A stretch of DNA of 64,000 nucleotides from Acinetobacter sp. TR3 (GCF_027105055.1 NZ_CP114264.1:930001-994000); one strand, 5' to 3'. Counted from the stretch's first letter, positions 44,347 through 54,911 are shown. The notes: generated by a model from the letters alone, not told the origin. Numbers and translations are program-made.

Positions 44347-45708
44347 TTATTTTGCAAAAAGGCAAGCGTTTCCATGTTTTTGCTCAAATTGTTTGACCCA
44401 AGTCTCATGTTCATTTAGTTCATGTTCTGATGGATAGATAATTGGTAAATCTACTTCGATACGAGAACGAGTGGTTTTATTTTGGTTTTGTTCATTTTGT
44501 GAAAGGGCATCCATATCAAAAGAAACTTGTCCACCCGTCATTGCGAGATAAACATCAGCCAAAATTTCAGCATCGAGTAACGCACCATGGAAGGTACGAT
44601 CACGTGCAGGAATTTCATAACGGCGAACTAAAGCGTCTAAAGAGTTCTTTTGCCCAGGATGTTTATTTTTAGCTAAAGCCAGTGTATCTGTAACTTCGCA
44701 AACATCTGATAATAATGGCAGCCCAGCACGTTTGAACTCCATATTTAGGAAGTTCATATCGAATGTCGCGTTATGCGCAATAATTTCAGCGCCCTGTAAA
44801 AAATTAAACAGTGTGTCAGCAATTTCTGCATATTTAGGTTTATCTTGCAAAAACTCGTCGCTGATACCGTGAATATCCTCAGAGTCACCTACAGGTTTTT
44901 CTGGATTGATATAAATATGAATTGAGCTTCCCGTAAGTTTACGATTGATCATTTCAATCGCACCAACCTCAATAATACGGTCACCATCTTGGAAATAGAA
45001 ACCTGTAGTTTCGGTATCCAGAATAAGTTGGCGAGGGCCTTGCAACTGAACTTTTGCCTCAGTAATAACAATCTGAGGGTGAGCTGTCGTTGTTGATGTA
45101 TTTGGGCTTGCTGAGTGACTTAGTACAGCTACATCAGGATTACTTTCTTCGATACTGAACTCTTCGACTTCTTCAACCAAGTTATCGATATCTTCATCAA
45201 GGTCGAGACCAAATGGATCATCTAATAACCAGTCGGATTCAGGCTTTTTTGTATCAGCGTTAGCCTGCACGAGAGATTTCATTTGTTTGGCCGTTTGTTC
45301 GGCACCGAGATTGGCCAATTGATCAGCCATTTCATTACCAGCATGTCCCGCATGCCCTTTGATCCAATTCCATTCAATTTCTCGGTTAGCGCAGACAGCA
45401 TCTAACTTTTTCCATAAATCAGGATTTTTAACATCTTTCCAATTTTTCTTTTTCCAACCATGAATCCATTCAGTAATACCTTGTTTAACGTAATTGGAAT
45501 CTGTCCAAATAATCAAATGTGCATCTGTAGGGCAGAAACTTACGCCTTCAATCGCAGCTTGCAGTTCCATTCTGTTATTGGTTGTTTCAGGTTCTCCGCC
45601 ACAAAGTTTATGTTCACCCTGTTCGGTAATGATATATGCACCCCAACCACCTAAACCTGGATTGCCTTTACATGCGCCATCAACATAAAGTGTGATTGTT
45701 TGAGACAT
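44347..45708 (-). CDS. Fused RNase HI and DNA polymerase III epsilon subunit
   Basis: A 453-residue two-domain protein. Residues 1-145 are RNase HI (VDGACKGNPG with D10, RMELQAAIEG with E48, WTDSNY with D70, NEMADQLA with D129), which degrades RNA in RNA-DNA hybrids. After an acidic linker (about 150-222), residues 225-405 are the DnaQ proofreading exonuclease (LDTETTGF with D231/E233, HNATFDMNFL, HGALLDAEILADVY). In E. coli rnhA and dnaQ are divergent neighbours; here one chain carries both. The C-terminal tail should bind the polymerase alpha subunit. No internal frameshift is visible. Confidence 0.93.
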   Translation of the reverse strand: MSQTITLYVDGACKGNPGLGGWGAYIITEQGEHKLCGGEPETTNNRMELQAAIEGVSFCPTDAHLIIWTDSNYVKQGITEWIHGWKKKNWKDVKNPDLWKKLDAVCANREIEWNWIKGHAGHAGNEMADQLANLGAEQTAKQMKSLVQANADTKKPESDWLLDDPFGLDLDEDIDNLVEEVEEFSIEESNPDVAVLSHSASPNTSTTTAHPQIVITEAKVQLQGPRQLILDTETTGFYFQDGDRIIEVGAIEMINRKLTGSSIHIYINPEKPVGDSEDIHGISDEFLQDKPKYAEIADTLFNFLQGAEIIAHNATFDMNFLNMEFKRAGLPLLSDVCEVTDTLALAKNKHPGQKNSLDALVRRYEIPARDRTFHGALLDAEILADVYLAMTGGQVSFDMDALSQNEQNQNKTTRSRIEVDLPIIYPSEHELNEHETWVKQFEQKHGNACLFAK

Positions 45709-45988
45709 AGTTGAACCTAAAGTTAAAAGTTTGTGTTGTATTGCGAGATTGCATTCATAAAAAACGATGTTTTATTTGAATGTACATGGCTAGAGTTTAG
45801 CACTCTAGCTAGATAAGTTATATTTTAAAGCTTAATTCGGGTGTTGAACGGTTACAAAACTCATATTTTTTAATTTCTTGTAACATTTCCATGCAAATCA
45901 CGTTAAATTATTGCCTTGTCTAAGTGACATGCTTTACTACAATGGCAAATCAAAGAAATAAACTAGCGTGAGTTGACTGGAAGTTTTT

Positions 45989-48900
45989 ATGTATAAATCG
46001 AACACATTGGTGCTGCGAACATCTGCAACATCATTATTCAAAATCACTGTACTCACTTCTGCTCTAACTGCGTTGGGAATCACGACAGGTTGTTCCTCAA
46101 CTCCACAGTCAAATAAAGTATCCTCATCTAAGCAAGTTGGTTCAGGTTATTTGGATGCAAGTAGTTTAGATTCTTTAGAAGATTTATTATCAGCTACCGA
46201 TATGCGCGCTGTTGAAGGTGATCGTTTATTGGTACTGAAGCACGGTGATGTGTGGAAGCGAATGACGGTTGGATTCAAAATGGATTTAAACCATTGGGAT
46301 TCTCGTATTGAAGCACAACGTAGTTGGTTTATTTCTCGTCAACCATATTTAGATCGCTTAAGCGCGCGTGCCAGTCGTTATTTGTATCACACGGTTAAAG
46401 AAGCTGAACGTCGTGGTATGCCAACCGAATTGGCTTTACTTCCTGTTATTGAAAGTTCTTATGACCCGGCTGCAACCAGTAGTGCAGCAGCAGCAGGTCT
46501 ATGGCAATTTATCCCAAGTACGGGACGTATTTATGGTTTGCAGCAAACCAGTTTATATGATGGTCGCCGTGATGTGGTTGAGTCGACGCGTGCTGCTTAT
46601 GAATTTTTAGGGAGTTTATATAATCAATTTGGTTCATGGGAATTGGCTTTGGCTGCTTATAATGCAGGGCCGGGTCGCATTCAACAAGCCATTAACCGTA
46701 ATCGTGCGGCAGGCTTGCCAACAGATTATTGGTCATTAAAGCTCCCACAAGAAACCATGAACTATGTACCGCGCTTTTTAGCGGTAGCGCAGATTATTAA
46801 AAATCCAAGTGCATATGGTGTTGCGTTACCTCCAATTGCGAACCGACCTCACTTTCGTGAAGTAGGTCTGGCTGGGCCTTTAGAATTGAATCAAATTGCT
46901 TCGATTACAGGTTTAAGTCGTGCTGAACTCTATGCATTAAACCCTGCACATCGTGGAGAAATGGTTGACTCAACCAGTCCAATGCGCATTTTAATTCCCG
47001 CAGATTTAAGTCCGTCAGTTGATACGAAATTGCGTTCTGGAAAAGTAAGTTCAGGTGGTTTCTGGGCAAGCAATAGCCAACCACCTGCGATGAATAACCC
47101 ATCGAATGTGGTTACGACAACAGTTCGTACAACAACCAACTCTGGTCAGACGATTACACCGTCAACTAAGACACCACCGCCTTTAACAGCAAGTAATACA
47201 GTAGCAACGCGCCCAACAACATCAACGCTGACTAAAACTAATACACCAAAAGGTTCTGATGCATTAGCTTCATTTGCTGCTGCTGCCGATGTGCCTAGTG
47301 CCCCGCGTATTCCTGTTGCGATTACACCCGCAGAAAATGTAAAGCCAGTTAAGATTGAGCCACCGATTTCGGTTAAAGAGCGTGAACAAATTATTGCCGC
47401 TGTAAAAGAAACGGGCGAGAAGAAAACAGTTACTCAAGTATTAGAACCACAAGCGACACAAGCAGAAAAAGATCAAGTCGTTGCTGAAATCAAAGCGATT
47501 GCGCCACAAGGTACAGAAATTGTCGACCCATTTGATGGCAAGATTAAATTAACAGCAATTCAAACCAGCCAATCTGTTGCTGATCAGAAAGGAGTTGAGG
47601 TCAGCAAGGGCTTTGCGTATCCGAAAAACTTAGTTGAAGATGCGACAACTGCAAATAGTGAAGATGCGAAGCGCAATCAAGGAAAGCCGTATATTAAAAC
47701 CGATACCGATGTGGTTGTGGTTGCACCGAAAGGCAAGCGTAGCACCTACGTTGTACTACCTGGCGATACCCTCGCATTCATTGCACAAAAGAACGGGGTG
47801 AATTGGCGTGATATCGCAACGTGGAACCAGATTGATCCAACAGGTACGTTATTTGTAGGTGCAAGCTTGTATTTGTATGATGCAAAACCGCAAGTGATTG
47901 AGCCACCGAAAGTGGTTGAGCGCAAACCTGAGAGTTATGTCGTACAATCAGGAGATAACCTCACCAATTTAGCAGCACGTTTTGATTTAAGCCTGAAACA
48001 GTTAGCTGACTATAATAATTTGTCAGTCACTGATAATTTATTTGTTGGGCAAAAATTATCGTTAAAAGAACCAAAAAATAATACACGTAATACTCCAACG
48101 ACTCCACCACAATCAACGCGTAGCACAGAAACGAAAGCATCTATTGCCCCGAAGGTTGCTACGAAGTCTTATACGGTGAAACGTGGTGAATATTTAAAGT
48201 TGATTGCTGATCGTTATGCTTTATCTAATCAAGAGCTGGCTGATTTAACCTCAGGTTTGACTGCGAATAGCAATTTGTCTGTGGGGCAAAAAATTAATGT
48301 ACCACAGCATGAGGTCTCAAAAACTGAAGAAGTGGCTGAGCCTAAAAATACGGTTAAATATGAAAATGTAACTGCATCGAGTCATTATAAAACAGAGTCC
48401 TATATTGTACAGCGTGGTGATACTTTATCGAGTATCGCAACAAAATCTAAAATTACATTGAGTGAATTGGCTGAACTGAATAACCTGAAAACCAATAAAA
48501 GTGTGCGTTTAGGTCAGGTTTTAAAGATTCCAGCAGGTTCAACGATTCCTGAGCAGTATGTGGTGCAATCTGGTGATAGCTTAAATGCAATCGCCAGTAA
48601 ATATGAGCTTACCGTGAATTATATTGCTGATCTAAATGGTTTGGAACGCACAGCAGGCGTTCGCGTTGGACAAAAGCTAAAACTCACAGGTGACGTGTCA
48701 AGCAAAAATAATGTGAGCAGTAATAGCAAGTCAAAAGATAAGGATAAGCAAGAAACTGCGCCAGATATTTATACAGTTAAATCTGGAGACACTTTAGGCA
48801 ATATTGCGAGTCGCTATTATTTACAACTGGATTATGTGACCGCTTTAAATGGCTTATCTCGTGGTAGTAGCGTTCGTGTGGGTCAAAAACTGAAACTCAC

Positions 48901-49273
48901 AGGTGATGTACCAAAAGCAGAAACAGCAAAAGCGGAAAATAGTAAGAATAGTTCAAAGTCAGTGCCAAGCAAGAATACTGAAAAATATACGGTTAAAGCA
49001 GGCGAGTCTTTGAATAGTATTGCAAGCCGTTTTGGTTTGTCAGGTCGTGAATTAGCAGAGTTAAATGATCTGAAAGCCAATGCAAGTTTACAACGTGGTC
49101 AAAGTATTTCTGTCCCTAAAACAGTGACTGAATATAAAGTAAAACGTGGTGATACTTTGATTGGTTTAGCAAGTAAATATGGGATGGATACCAGTGCGCT
49201 TGCTGAAATGAATGATCTCACTCCAAGTACTCAATTGCGGATTGGTGATGTGATTAAAGTACCAAATCTGTAA
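45989..49273 (+). CDS. mltD: MltD-type lytic transglycosylase with eight LysM repeats
   Basis: A 1094-residue envelope enzyme. A signal with a lipobox-like ITTGC near residue 35 suggests lipid anchoring. The SLT domain is at about 120-290, with the catalytic glutamate in LPVIESSYD, then AAGLWQFIPSTG and the AYNAGPGR motif. A long T/P/S-rich linker leads to eight LysM modules (about 590-1094), each with Y-x-V-x-x-G-D/E-x-L and ending VGQKLxL. Classical MltD has two or three LysM and about 450 residues. It cleaves glycan strands to 1,6-anhydro products. The peptide importer genes follow directly. Confidence 0.92.
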   Translation: MYKSNTLVLRTSATSLFKITVLTSALTALGITTGCSSTPQSNKVSSSKQVGSGYLDASSLDSLEDLLSATDMRAVEGDRLLVLKHGDVWKRMTVGFKMDLNHWDSRIEAQRSWFISRQPYLDRLSARASRYLYHTVKEAERRGMPTELALLPVIESSYDPAATSSAAAAGLWQFIPSTGRIYGLQQTSLYDGRRDVVESTRAAYEFLGSLYNQFGSWELALAAYNAGPGRIQQAINRNRAAGLPTDYWSLKLPQETMNYVPRFLAVAQIIKNPSAYGVALPPIANRPHFREVGLAGPLELNQIASITGLSRAELYALNPAHRGEMVDSTSPMRILIPADLSPSVDTKLRSGKVSSGGFWASNSQPPAMNNPSNVVTTTVRTTTNSGQTITPSTKTPPPLTASNTVATRPTTSTLTKTNTPKGSDALASFAAAADVPSAPRIPVAITPAENVKPVKIEPPISVKEREQIIAAVKETGEKKTVTQVLEPQATQAEKDQVVAEIKAIAPQGTEIVDPFDGKIKLTAIQTSQSVADQKGVEVSKGFAYPKNLVEDATTANSEDAKRNQGKPYIKTDTDVVVVAPKGKRSTYVVLPGDTLAFIAQKNGVNWRDIATWNQIDPTGTLFVGASLYLYDAKPQVIEPPKVVERKPESYVVQSGDNLTNLAARFDLSLKQLADYNNLSVTDNLFVGQKLSLKEPKNNTRNTPTTPPQSTRSTETKASIAPKVATKSYTVKRGEYLKLIADRYALSNQELADLTSGLTANSNLSVGQKINVPQHEVSKTEEVAEPKNTVKYENVTASSHYKTESYIVQRGDTLSSIATKSKITLSELAELNNLKTNKSVRLGQVLKIPAGSTIPEQYVVQSGDSLNAIASKYELTVNYIADLNGLERTAGVRVGQKLKLTGDVSSKNNVSSNSKSKDKDKQETAPDIYTVKSGDTLGNIASRYYLQLDYVTALNGLSRGSSVRVGQKLKLTGDVPKAETAKAENSKNSSKSVPSKNTEKYTVKAGESLNSIASRFGLSGRELAELNDLKANASLQRGQSISVPKTVTEYKVKRGDTLIGLASKYGMDTSALAEMNDLTPSTQLRIGDVIKVPNL

Positions 49274-49279
49274 TTGTTA

Positions 49280-51130
49280 ATGAATTCATTTGTTTTATTT
49301 AAAAGGCTTAGTCTATTTTATGGATTAAGCCTTTTTGTTCAGCTTTCATTTGCGACGATGCAGACCACACCTTATTTAGCCATTCATGTTCAACCCAAAT
49401 ATGCAAAGTTGAGTTCGATGCCTTATGCCAATCCGAATGCGCCAAAAGGTGGAATCCTTAGCCAATCTAGCTTGGGGACATTCGATAATTTAAATAGCAT
49501 GAATGGCAAAGGGAGTTCTACTGAAGGGGTGAATTATCTTTTTGATAGTTTAATGGATCGTGCTTTAGATGAGCCACGCGTCATGTACCCGTTACTCGCA
49601 GAGAAGGTGAGTTATGATCCTGATCATCTTAAAGATGTGACCTTTCATTTAAATCCTCAAGCCCGTTTTAACAATGGTCAGCCTTTGACCGCAGAAGATG
49701 TTAAATTCACCTTTGATACCTACCAAACGAAAGCCAATTTAGGTTTTCAAATGTATTTGTCTGATTTAGCAAAAACAGAAGTGATTTCTAAGTATCAGGT
49801 CAAATTTATTTTTAAGTCCAAGAACAATGTGGAAATGCCACTGATTCTGGCGAGTCTACCGATCTATTCAAAATTGGATTGGAAAAATAAAGATTTTACG
49901 CGTGTGACACTACAACCGATTGTCGGTTCAGGGCCTTATATTGTTGATCGAATTGATGCAGGGCGGAGTATCACCTATAAACGCAGTCCGAACTATTGGG
50001 CAAAAGATTTGCCTGTCAATAAAGGACGTTATAATTTTGATCGACTCAAATATGTGTATTATCGGAATTTAGACGTCAGTTTTGAGGGTTTTAAATCTCG
50101 ACAATTCAATTTGTATGAAGAAAAAAATATCCGAAATTGGGTTACAGCTTATCATTTTCCCGCCGTGCAAGCAGGTCAGATCAAAAAATACAAAGCACGT
50201 TTGGGGACACCACTCGATATTCAAAGCTTGGTATTTAATATTCGTCGTTCACCACTGAATGATATTCATCTTCGTAAAGCACTTACGTATGCTTATGATT
50301 TTGAATGGCAAAATAAGGCTTTATTCTTTAATCAAAATTGGCGTTTGCAAAGCTATTTTGATAATACAGATTTGGCTGCAACAGGTCGACCCAGTGCTAA
50401 AGAGTTAAAAGTACTGAAACCTTTCTTCGCTCAACTAAATTCAGTCATGCGACAGGGGCTTTTAGCCGATTGGCATTATCCTATTTCGGATGCGAGTGGT
50501 TTTAATCGGCAGAATTTATTGGTTGCACAACAGATTTTAAAAGATGCAGGTTATGTAATTCGTCGTAATCAGTTATATGATCGACAGGGTAAAGCGGTTC
50601 GTATTGAATTATTAATGCAGCAAGAAAATCCACAACGTGAGTTGATGCCTTTTGTGCGTAATTTGAATCGTTTAGGAATCCAAGTCAATCTTAGACAGGT
50701 GGATGTTCCACAATATATGGAGCGAATCCGCCACCAAGATTTTGATATGATGATGTTGAAATTGCCACAAACTTTGACACCTGGTAAGGAGCAAGCCCAG
50801 TTTTGGGGGAGTGCTGCTGCGGATGAAGCAGGAAATTATAACTATTCAGGGATAAAGAACCCAGCAATTGATCAGATGATCGAGAAAATTGTGGCAGCCA
50901 AAAGCCGTGAAGATGTGGTGCTCTATACACATGTACTCGATCGTTTATTACGCGCAGGTTATTATCAAATTCTGACCTATGGTAAACCTGAGCGATGGTT
51001 TGCTTATTGGGATATCTATCAGCAACCTCAAATTAAACCGAAGCTTTCTATAGGATGGGAATATTGGTGGGTGGATGGAACGAAAGCGAAGAAACTCGAC
51101 CAACCTATACGAAAATCTGACTTAAAATAA
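49280..51130 (+). CDS. yejA: Peptide ABC transporter substrate-binding protein, YejA-like
   Basis: A 616-residue periplasmic binding protein of the SBP family 5 (peptide/nickel) type, close to YejA. It has a signal peptide of about 25 residues (cleavage near SFA-TM), then YANPNAPKGG and GVNYLFDSLMDRALDEP, both typical of YejA. No lipobox is present. YejABEF imports microcin C and peptides. The ATG at 49280 is preferred over a TTG at 49274; the gene starts six bases after mltD without a clear ribosome site, so coupling is likely. Confidence 0.85.
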   Translation: MNSFVLFKRLSLFYGLSLFVQLSFATMQTTPYLAIHVQPKYAKLSSMPYANPNAPKGGILSQSSLGTFDNLNSMNGKGSSTEGVNYLFDSLMDRALDEPRVMYPLLAEKVSYDPDHLKDVTFHLNPQARFNNGQPLTAEDVKFTFDTYQTKANLGFQMYLSDLAKTEVISKYQVKFIFKSKNNVEMPLILASLPIYSKLDWKNKDFTRVTLQPIVGSGPYIVDRIDAGRSITYKRSPNYWAKDLPVNKGRYNFDRLKYVYYRNLDVSFEGFKSRQFNLYEEKNIRNWVTAYHFPAVQAGQIKKYKARLGTPLDIQSLVFNIRRSPLNDIHLRKALTYAYDFEWQNKALFFNQNWRLQSYFDNTDLAATGRPSAKELKVLKPFFAQLNSVMRQGLLADWHYPISDASGFNRQNLLVAQQILKDAGYVIRRNQLYDRQGKAVRIELLMQQENPQRELMPFVRNLNRLGIQVNLRQVDVPQYMERIRHQDFDMMMLKLPQTLTPGKEQAQFWGSAAADEAGNYNYSGIKNPAIDQMIEKIVAAKSREDVVLYTHVLDRLLRAGYYQILTYGKPERWFAYWDIYQQPQIKPKLSIGWEYWWVDGTKAKKLDQPIRKSDLK

Positions 51131-51146
51131 TTAAGGATCTTATTAG

Positions 51147-52217
51147 ATGGTTCACTATATTCTGAAAAGAATGTTATTGATGATCCCAACTTTATTTTTC
51201 ATTTTATTGATTAATTTTACGATTGTGCAAATTGCACCAGGTGGCCCTGTCGAACAAGCCATTCAGCAAATTCAGAATGCGCAAGGTTTAGGTGTTGGGA
51301 ATAATGCCCAATCCAGTTTGAGTACCTTGGCTCAATATCAAGGGGCGCGTGGGTTAAGTCCAGAGATGATTGAAAAGATCAAAGCACAGTATGGTTTTGA
51401 TCGTCCTGCATATGAACGTTTTTGGTTAATGCTCAAGGGCTATCTCACCTTGGATTTTGGCACCAGTTTTTTTAAAGATAAACCTGTAACACAACTGCTC
51501 TATGAAAAGTTGCCTGTCACGCTGTCTTTGGGAATATGGAGTACTTTTCTCATTTATTTGATTGCGATCCCACTGGGAATTAAAAAAGCCAAAAACAATG
51601 GTTTACTGTTTGATCAATCTACTTCGTTATTACTTGCGGTGAGTTATGCCATTCCATCATTTGTCTTTGCCATTCTGCTCATCGTTTTTTTTGCTGGGGG
51701 CAGTTATCTACAATGGTTTCCATTACAAGGGTTGGTCTCTGAAAACTTTACTCAACTCAGCCTATTGGCAAAAATAAAAGACTATCTATGGCACATGAGT
51801 TTACCGATTCTGAGTATGGTATTGGGGAGTTTTGCTGCACGAACCTATCTGACCAAATATTCTTTTGTAGAAGAATTAAAGAAACCGTATGTTCTGACGG
51901 CACGATCAAAAGGTTTAAATGACAATCAGGTACTTTATGGGCATGTTTTTCGTAATGCGATTTTGGTGGTGGTTGCAGCTTTACCCGAAGCATTGGTCGG
52001 TATTTTCTTTGTCGGCAATTTATTTATCGAAATTATTTTTAATCTCGATGGGATTGGTTTATTGGGTTTTGAGGCGATCACCCAACGTGATTATCCTGTG
52101 ATTTTTGGAACCTTATTTTTATTTACCTTATTTGGAATGATCTTACGTTTAATTGGCGATTTGCTCTATCAAATGATTGACCCTCGGATTGATTTTGAAG
52201 CGAGAGGTGGAACATGA
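51147..52217 (+). CDS. yejB: Peptide ABC transporter permease, YejB-like
   Basis: A 356-residue permease with six membrane helices: an N-terminal helix (MLLMIPTLFFILLINFTIVQIAPGGP), a periplasmic loop with the PIP/NP-type RPAYERFWLMLKGYLTLDFGTSFF, and the EAA loop (LTARSKGLNDNQVLYGHVFRNA) that contacts the ATPase. The APGGP motif and length match YejB, which is longer than DppB. It starts 17 bases after yejA and overlaps yejE by four bases (ATGA). Confidence 0.9.
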   Translation: MVHYILKRMLLMIPTLFFILLINFTIVQIAPGGPVEQAIQQIQNAQGLGVGNNAQSSLSTLAQYQGARGLSPEMIEKIKAQYGFDRPAYERFWLMLKGYLTLDFGTSFFKDKPVTQLLYEKLPVTLSLGIWSTFLIYLIAIPLGIKKAKNNGLLFDQSTSLLLAVSYAIPSFVFAILLIVFFAGGSYLQWFPLQGLVSENFTQLSLLAKIKDYLWHMSLPILSMVLGSFAARTYLTKYSFVEELKKPYVLTARSKGLNDNQVLYGHVFRNAILVVVAALPEALVGIFFVGNLFIEIIFNLDGIGLLGFEAITQRDYPVIFGTLFLFTLFGMILRLIGDLLYQMIDPRIDFEARGGT

Positions 52218-53227
52218 TGTCACCGCTGATGCGCGCACGATTTCACCGTTTTAGACAAAATAAATTGGGTGTCCGTTGTCTCATTCTATTTTTAATCATT
52301 TTTATTTTGTCATTATTTGCGGAATTGATCGCCAACGATAAACCTTTGTTGGTTCGTTATCAGCAGTCCTTGTATTTTCCTATTTTTAAAGATTATCCAG
52401 AAACCACGTTTGGTGGTGTTTTTGAAACGGCGACAGATTATCAAGACCCTGCGGTAAAACAGCTGATTCAGAATCAAGGATGGATGATTTCTCCACTCGT
52501 TGCATTTTCTTATCAGTCACCAAATCTTTCGCTTACTGTACCAGTTCCCTCCAAACCGAGTTCACAAAATTGGCTTGGAACAGATGATCAGGGACGAGAT
52601 GTATTCGCTCGTATTCTCTACGGTTTGCGTGTTTCTCTCCTATTTGGATTTGCTCTGACACTTTGTTCCGCTGTGATCGGTGTTATTGTCGGTGCAATAC
52701 AAGGCTATTATGGGGGATGGATTGACTTGATTGGGCAGAGGATTCTGGAAGTGTGGGGTGGTTTACCTATGCTTTTTATCGTCATGATTTTGGTCAGTAT
52801 GTTTAGCCCTAGTGTGTATTGGTTGTTTTTGATCATGTTGTTGTTTGGTTGGACAGAGTTAGTGGGATTAGTCAGAGCAGAGTTTTTACGTGCCCGAAAT
52901 TTTGACTATGTTCGTGCGGCTCAAGCATTAGGTGTTCGTGATCATCAAATTATCTTTAAGCATATTTTACCCAATGCCATGAGTTCTAGCTTGTCGCAAA
53001 TACCTTTTATGTTGACCGCCAATATTATCGCTTTAACTGCATTGGATTTTCTGGGTTATGGTTTACCTGCTGATGCCGCTTCACTTGGGGAGTTGTTATT
53101 GCAAGGCAAAAATAATCTCGATGCACCTTGGCTGGTGCTTTCAGGATTCTTTACTTTGGCGATTGTATTGTCTTTATTGATTTATATTGGGGAGGCGGCA
53201 CGTGATGCATTTGACCCAAGACGATAA
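52214..53227 (+). CDS. yejE: Peptide ABC transporter permease, YejE-like
   Basis: A 337-residue permease. It has an N-terminal helix (LGVRCLILFLIIFILSLFAELIAND), a YejE-type insertion with YFPIFKDYPETTFGG, the LGTDDQGRDVFARILYGLR motif of DppC-type permeases and the EAA loop (RAAQALGVRDHQIIFKHILPN). It pairs with the YejB-like subunit to form the channel. It overlaps yejB by four bases and yejF by 23. Confidence 0.9.
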   Translation: MMSPLMRARFHRFRQNKLGVRCLILFLIIFILSLFAELIANDKPLLVRYQQSLYFPIFKDYPETTFGGVFETATDYQDPAVKQLIQNQGWMISPLVAFSYQSPNLSLTVPVPSKPSSQNWLGTDDQGRDVFARILYGLRVSLLFGFALTLCSAVIGVIVGAIQGYYGGWIDLIGQRILEVWGGLPMLFIVMILVSMFSPSVYWLFLIMLLFGWTELVGLVRAEFLRARNFDYVRAAQALGVRDHQIIFKHILPNAMSSSLSQIPFMLTANIIALTALDFLGYGLPADAASLGELLLQGKNNLDAPWLVLSGFFTLAIVLSLLIYIGEAARDAFDPRR

Positions 53228-54800
53228 TACTGTTTCAAATCCAGCTTTATTAAGAGTTAAGCGACTCAGTATTCAAAATGAAACAGGACATCGTCTTGTG
53301 GAAGATTTGAGTTTTGATGTTTATCCTGCACAGACTGTTGCGATTGTGGGAGAAAGTGGGTCTGGTAAATCAATCAGTGCGTTAGCTTTATTGGGATTGT
53401 TACCTAATAATCTAACAGTACAAGGACAAGTTGAGTTTGCAGGTCAAGCGCTGTTGTCTTTAAGTCCAATTCAGTTACAGCAGATTCGAGGCAAGCGGAT
53501 TGCCATTATTTTCCAAGAACCAATGACTGCGTTGAATCCTTTGCATCGTGTAGAAAAAATGATGGCTGAAAGCCTGATCTTGCAAGGTGTTTCTAAAGCG
53601 GATATTCGACAACAGACACTTTCTTTATTGCAGGATGTTGGGATTGCTGAAGCAGCGCAAATTCTTAAATGCTATCCACATGAGTTGTCGGGTGGGCAAC
53701 GACAGCGTGTGATGTTGGCGATGGCTCTAGCTTTAGAGCCAGAGATTTTGATTGCGGACGAACCAACAACGGCTTTGGATGTTGTGTTGCAAGCTCAGAT
53801 TCTCACGTTGTTAAAAAAACTCCAAGAGCAACGAAACATGGCGATGATTTTGATTAGCCATGATCTAAATCTTGTTAAGCAATATACAGATCATGTCGTT
53901 GTTCTGAATCAAGGTCACGTAGAAGAGCAGGGCAATACCATTGATATCTTTACACATCCTCAAACGGCATACACACGAAATTTACTTAATCATGATTTTG
54001 GACAAGCTCTATTAATAGCACCAAGTGAAAAATTACTTGAACTAAAAAATGTCACGGTCAAGTATCCTATCAAACGTGGTTTATTGAACCAAATTAAAAC
54101 GTATAAAGTCGCAGCGGACTCAATAAATTTCAATTTGTCCAAAGGCGAGGCTTTGGGTATTGTTGGTGAGAGTGGTTCGGGAAAATCATCATTGGCTTTG
54201 GCAATTGCACGTTTGATTTCAAGTGAAGGAGAAATTTTCTTGCATTCCCATAACTTAAATCAACTCAATCAAAAACAACTTCGCACCCTACGCCGTGATT
54301 TTCAAATTGTATTCCAAGATCCATTTAGTAGCTTGAATCCTCGTATGTCTGTTGAGCAAATTATTGCGGAAGGGCTTCACCTTCAAAATATTACCAAGCA
54401 ACGATCTGATGAGGAAATTGATGACGTTTTAACGAAAGTTGAACTCTCTTTGGAGGATAAAAACAAATATCCGCATCAACTTTCAGGTGGTCAACGACAA
54501 AGGGTCGCACTGGCACGCGCTTTGGTTTTAAAGCCTAAATTGATGATTTTGGATGAGCCGACTTCTGCATTAGATCGCAGCACTCAAATGGCGATGATTC
54601 AACTGTTACGCCGTTTGCAGCAACAAGAGCAGATCAGTTATGTGTTTATCAGTCATGACTTGCAAGTCATTAAAGCCTTGTGCCAAAAAGTCATGGTGAT
54701 GCATCAGGCGAAAGTATTGGAATATCAAGCAACAGCACTTTTATTTAGTCAGCCTCAAACGGCGTATACCCGTCAATTGATTGCCGCGAGTGAATATTAG
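53205..54800 (+). CDS. yejF: Peptide ABC transporter ATPase with two domains, YejF-like
   Basis: A 531-residue double ATPase that energises the importer. Domain 1: Walker [12 protein letters not shown], signature [11 protein letters not shown], Walker [13 protein letters not shown]. Domain 2: Walker [12 protein letters not shown], signature [11 protein letters not shown], Walker [13 protein letters not shown]. Both sites look catalytically complete. GGGGAGG inside the end of yejE is suitably placed for the ATG at 53205; the longer frame from 53187 begins at a TTG. It is the last gene of the mltD-yejABEF run. Confidence 0.92.
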   Translation: MHLTQDDNTVSNPALLRVKRLSIQNETGHRLVEDLSFDVYPAQTVAIVGESGSGKSISALALLGLLPNNLTVQGQVEFAGQALLSLSPIQLQQIRGKRIAIIFQEPMTALNPLHRVEKMMAESLILQGVSKADIRQQTLSLLQDVGIAEAAQILKCYPHELSGGQRQRVMLAMALALEPEILIADEPTTALDVVLQAQILTLLKKLQEQRNMAMILISHDLNLVKQYTDHVVVLNQGHVEEQGNTIDIFTHPQTAYTRNLLNHDFGQALLIAPSEKLLELKNVTVKYPIKRGLLNQIKTYKVAADSINFNLSKGEALGIVGESGSGKSSLALAIARLISSEGEIFLHSHNLNQLNQKQLRTLRRDFQIVFQDPFSSLNPRMSVEQIIAEGLHLQNITKQRSDEEIDDVLTKVELSLEDKNKYPHQLSGGQRQRVALARALVLKPKLMILDEPTSALDRSTQMAMIQLLRRLQQQEQISYVFISHDLQVIKALCQKVMVMHQAKVLEYQATALLFSQPQTAYTRQLIAASEY

Positions 54801-54849
54801 CATTGAAATTAAATTGACATGTGATATTGTCAGTTTATCGGAAGAACGC

Positions 54850-54895
54850 TTGACACTTACAATAATCAGATTAAATTAGAGTAAATACTCTAATT
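54850..54895 (+). promoter_or_regulatory. Promoter and palindromic operator candidate of the OYE gene
   Basis: TTGACA (54850-54855), 16 bases, TAAATT (54872-54877). The palindrome AATTAGAGT-N4-ACTCTAATT (54874-54895) has perfect 9-bp arms and covers the -10 box and start site, as a repressor operator would. It ends 16 bases before the ATG at 54912. Confidence 0.65.
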
Positions 54896-54911
54896 GAGAC
54901 AGGGGATGACC

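Noticed and set aside
45851-45884. GTTACAA-N20-TTGTAAC inverted repeat upstream of mltD
   Set aside because: Long spacer and short AT-rich arms make chance pairing likely; not strong enough to call an operator.
47740-49260. Tandem DNA similarity that could be taken for a repeat array
   Set aside because: It is the coding sequence of eight LysM modules with degenerate, in-frame similarity; no CRISPR-like spacer pattern.
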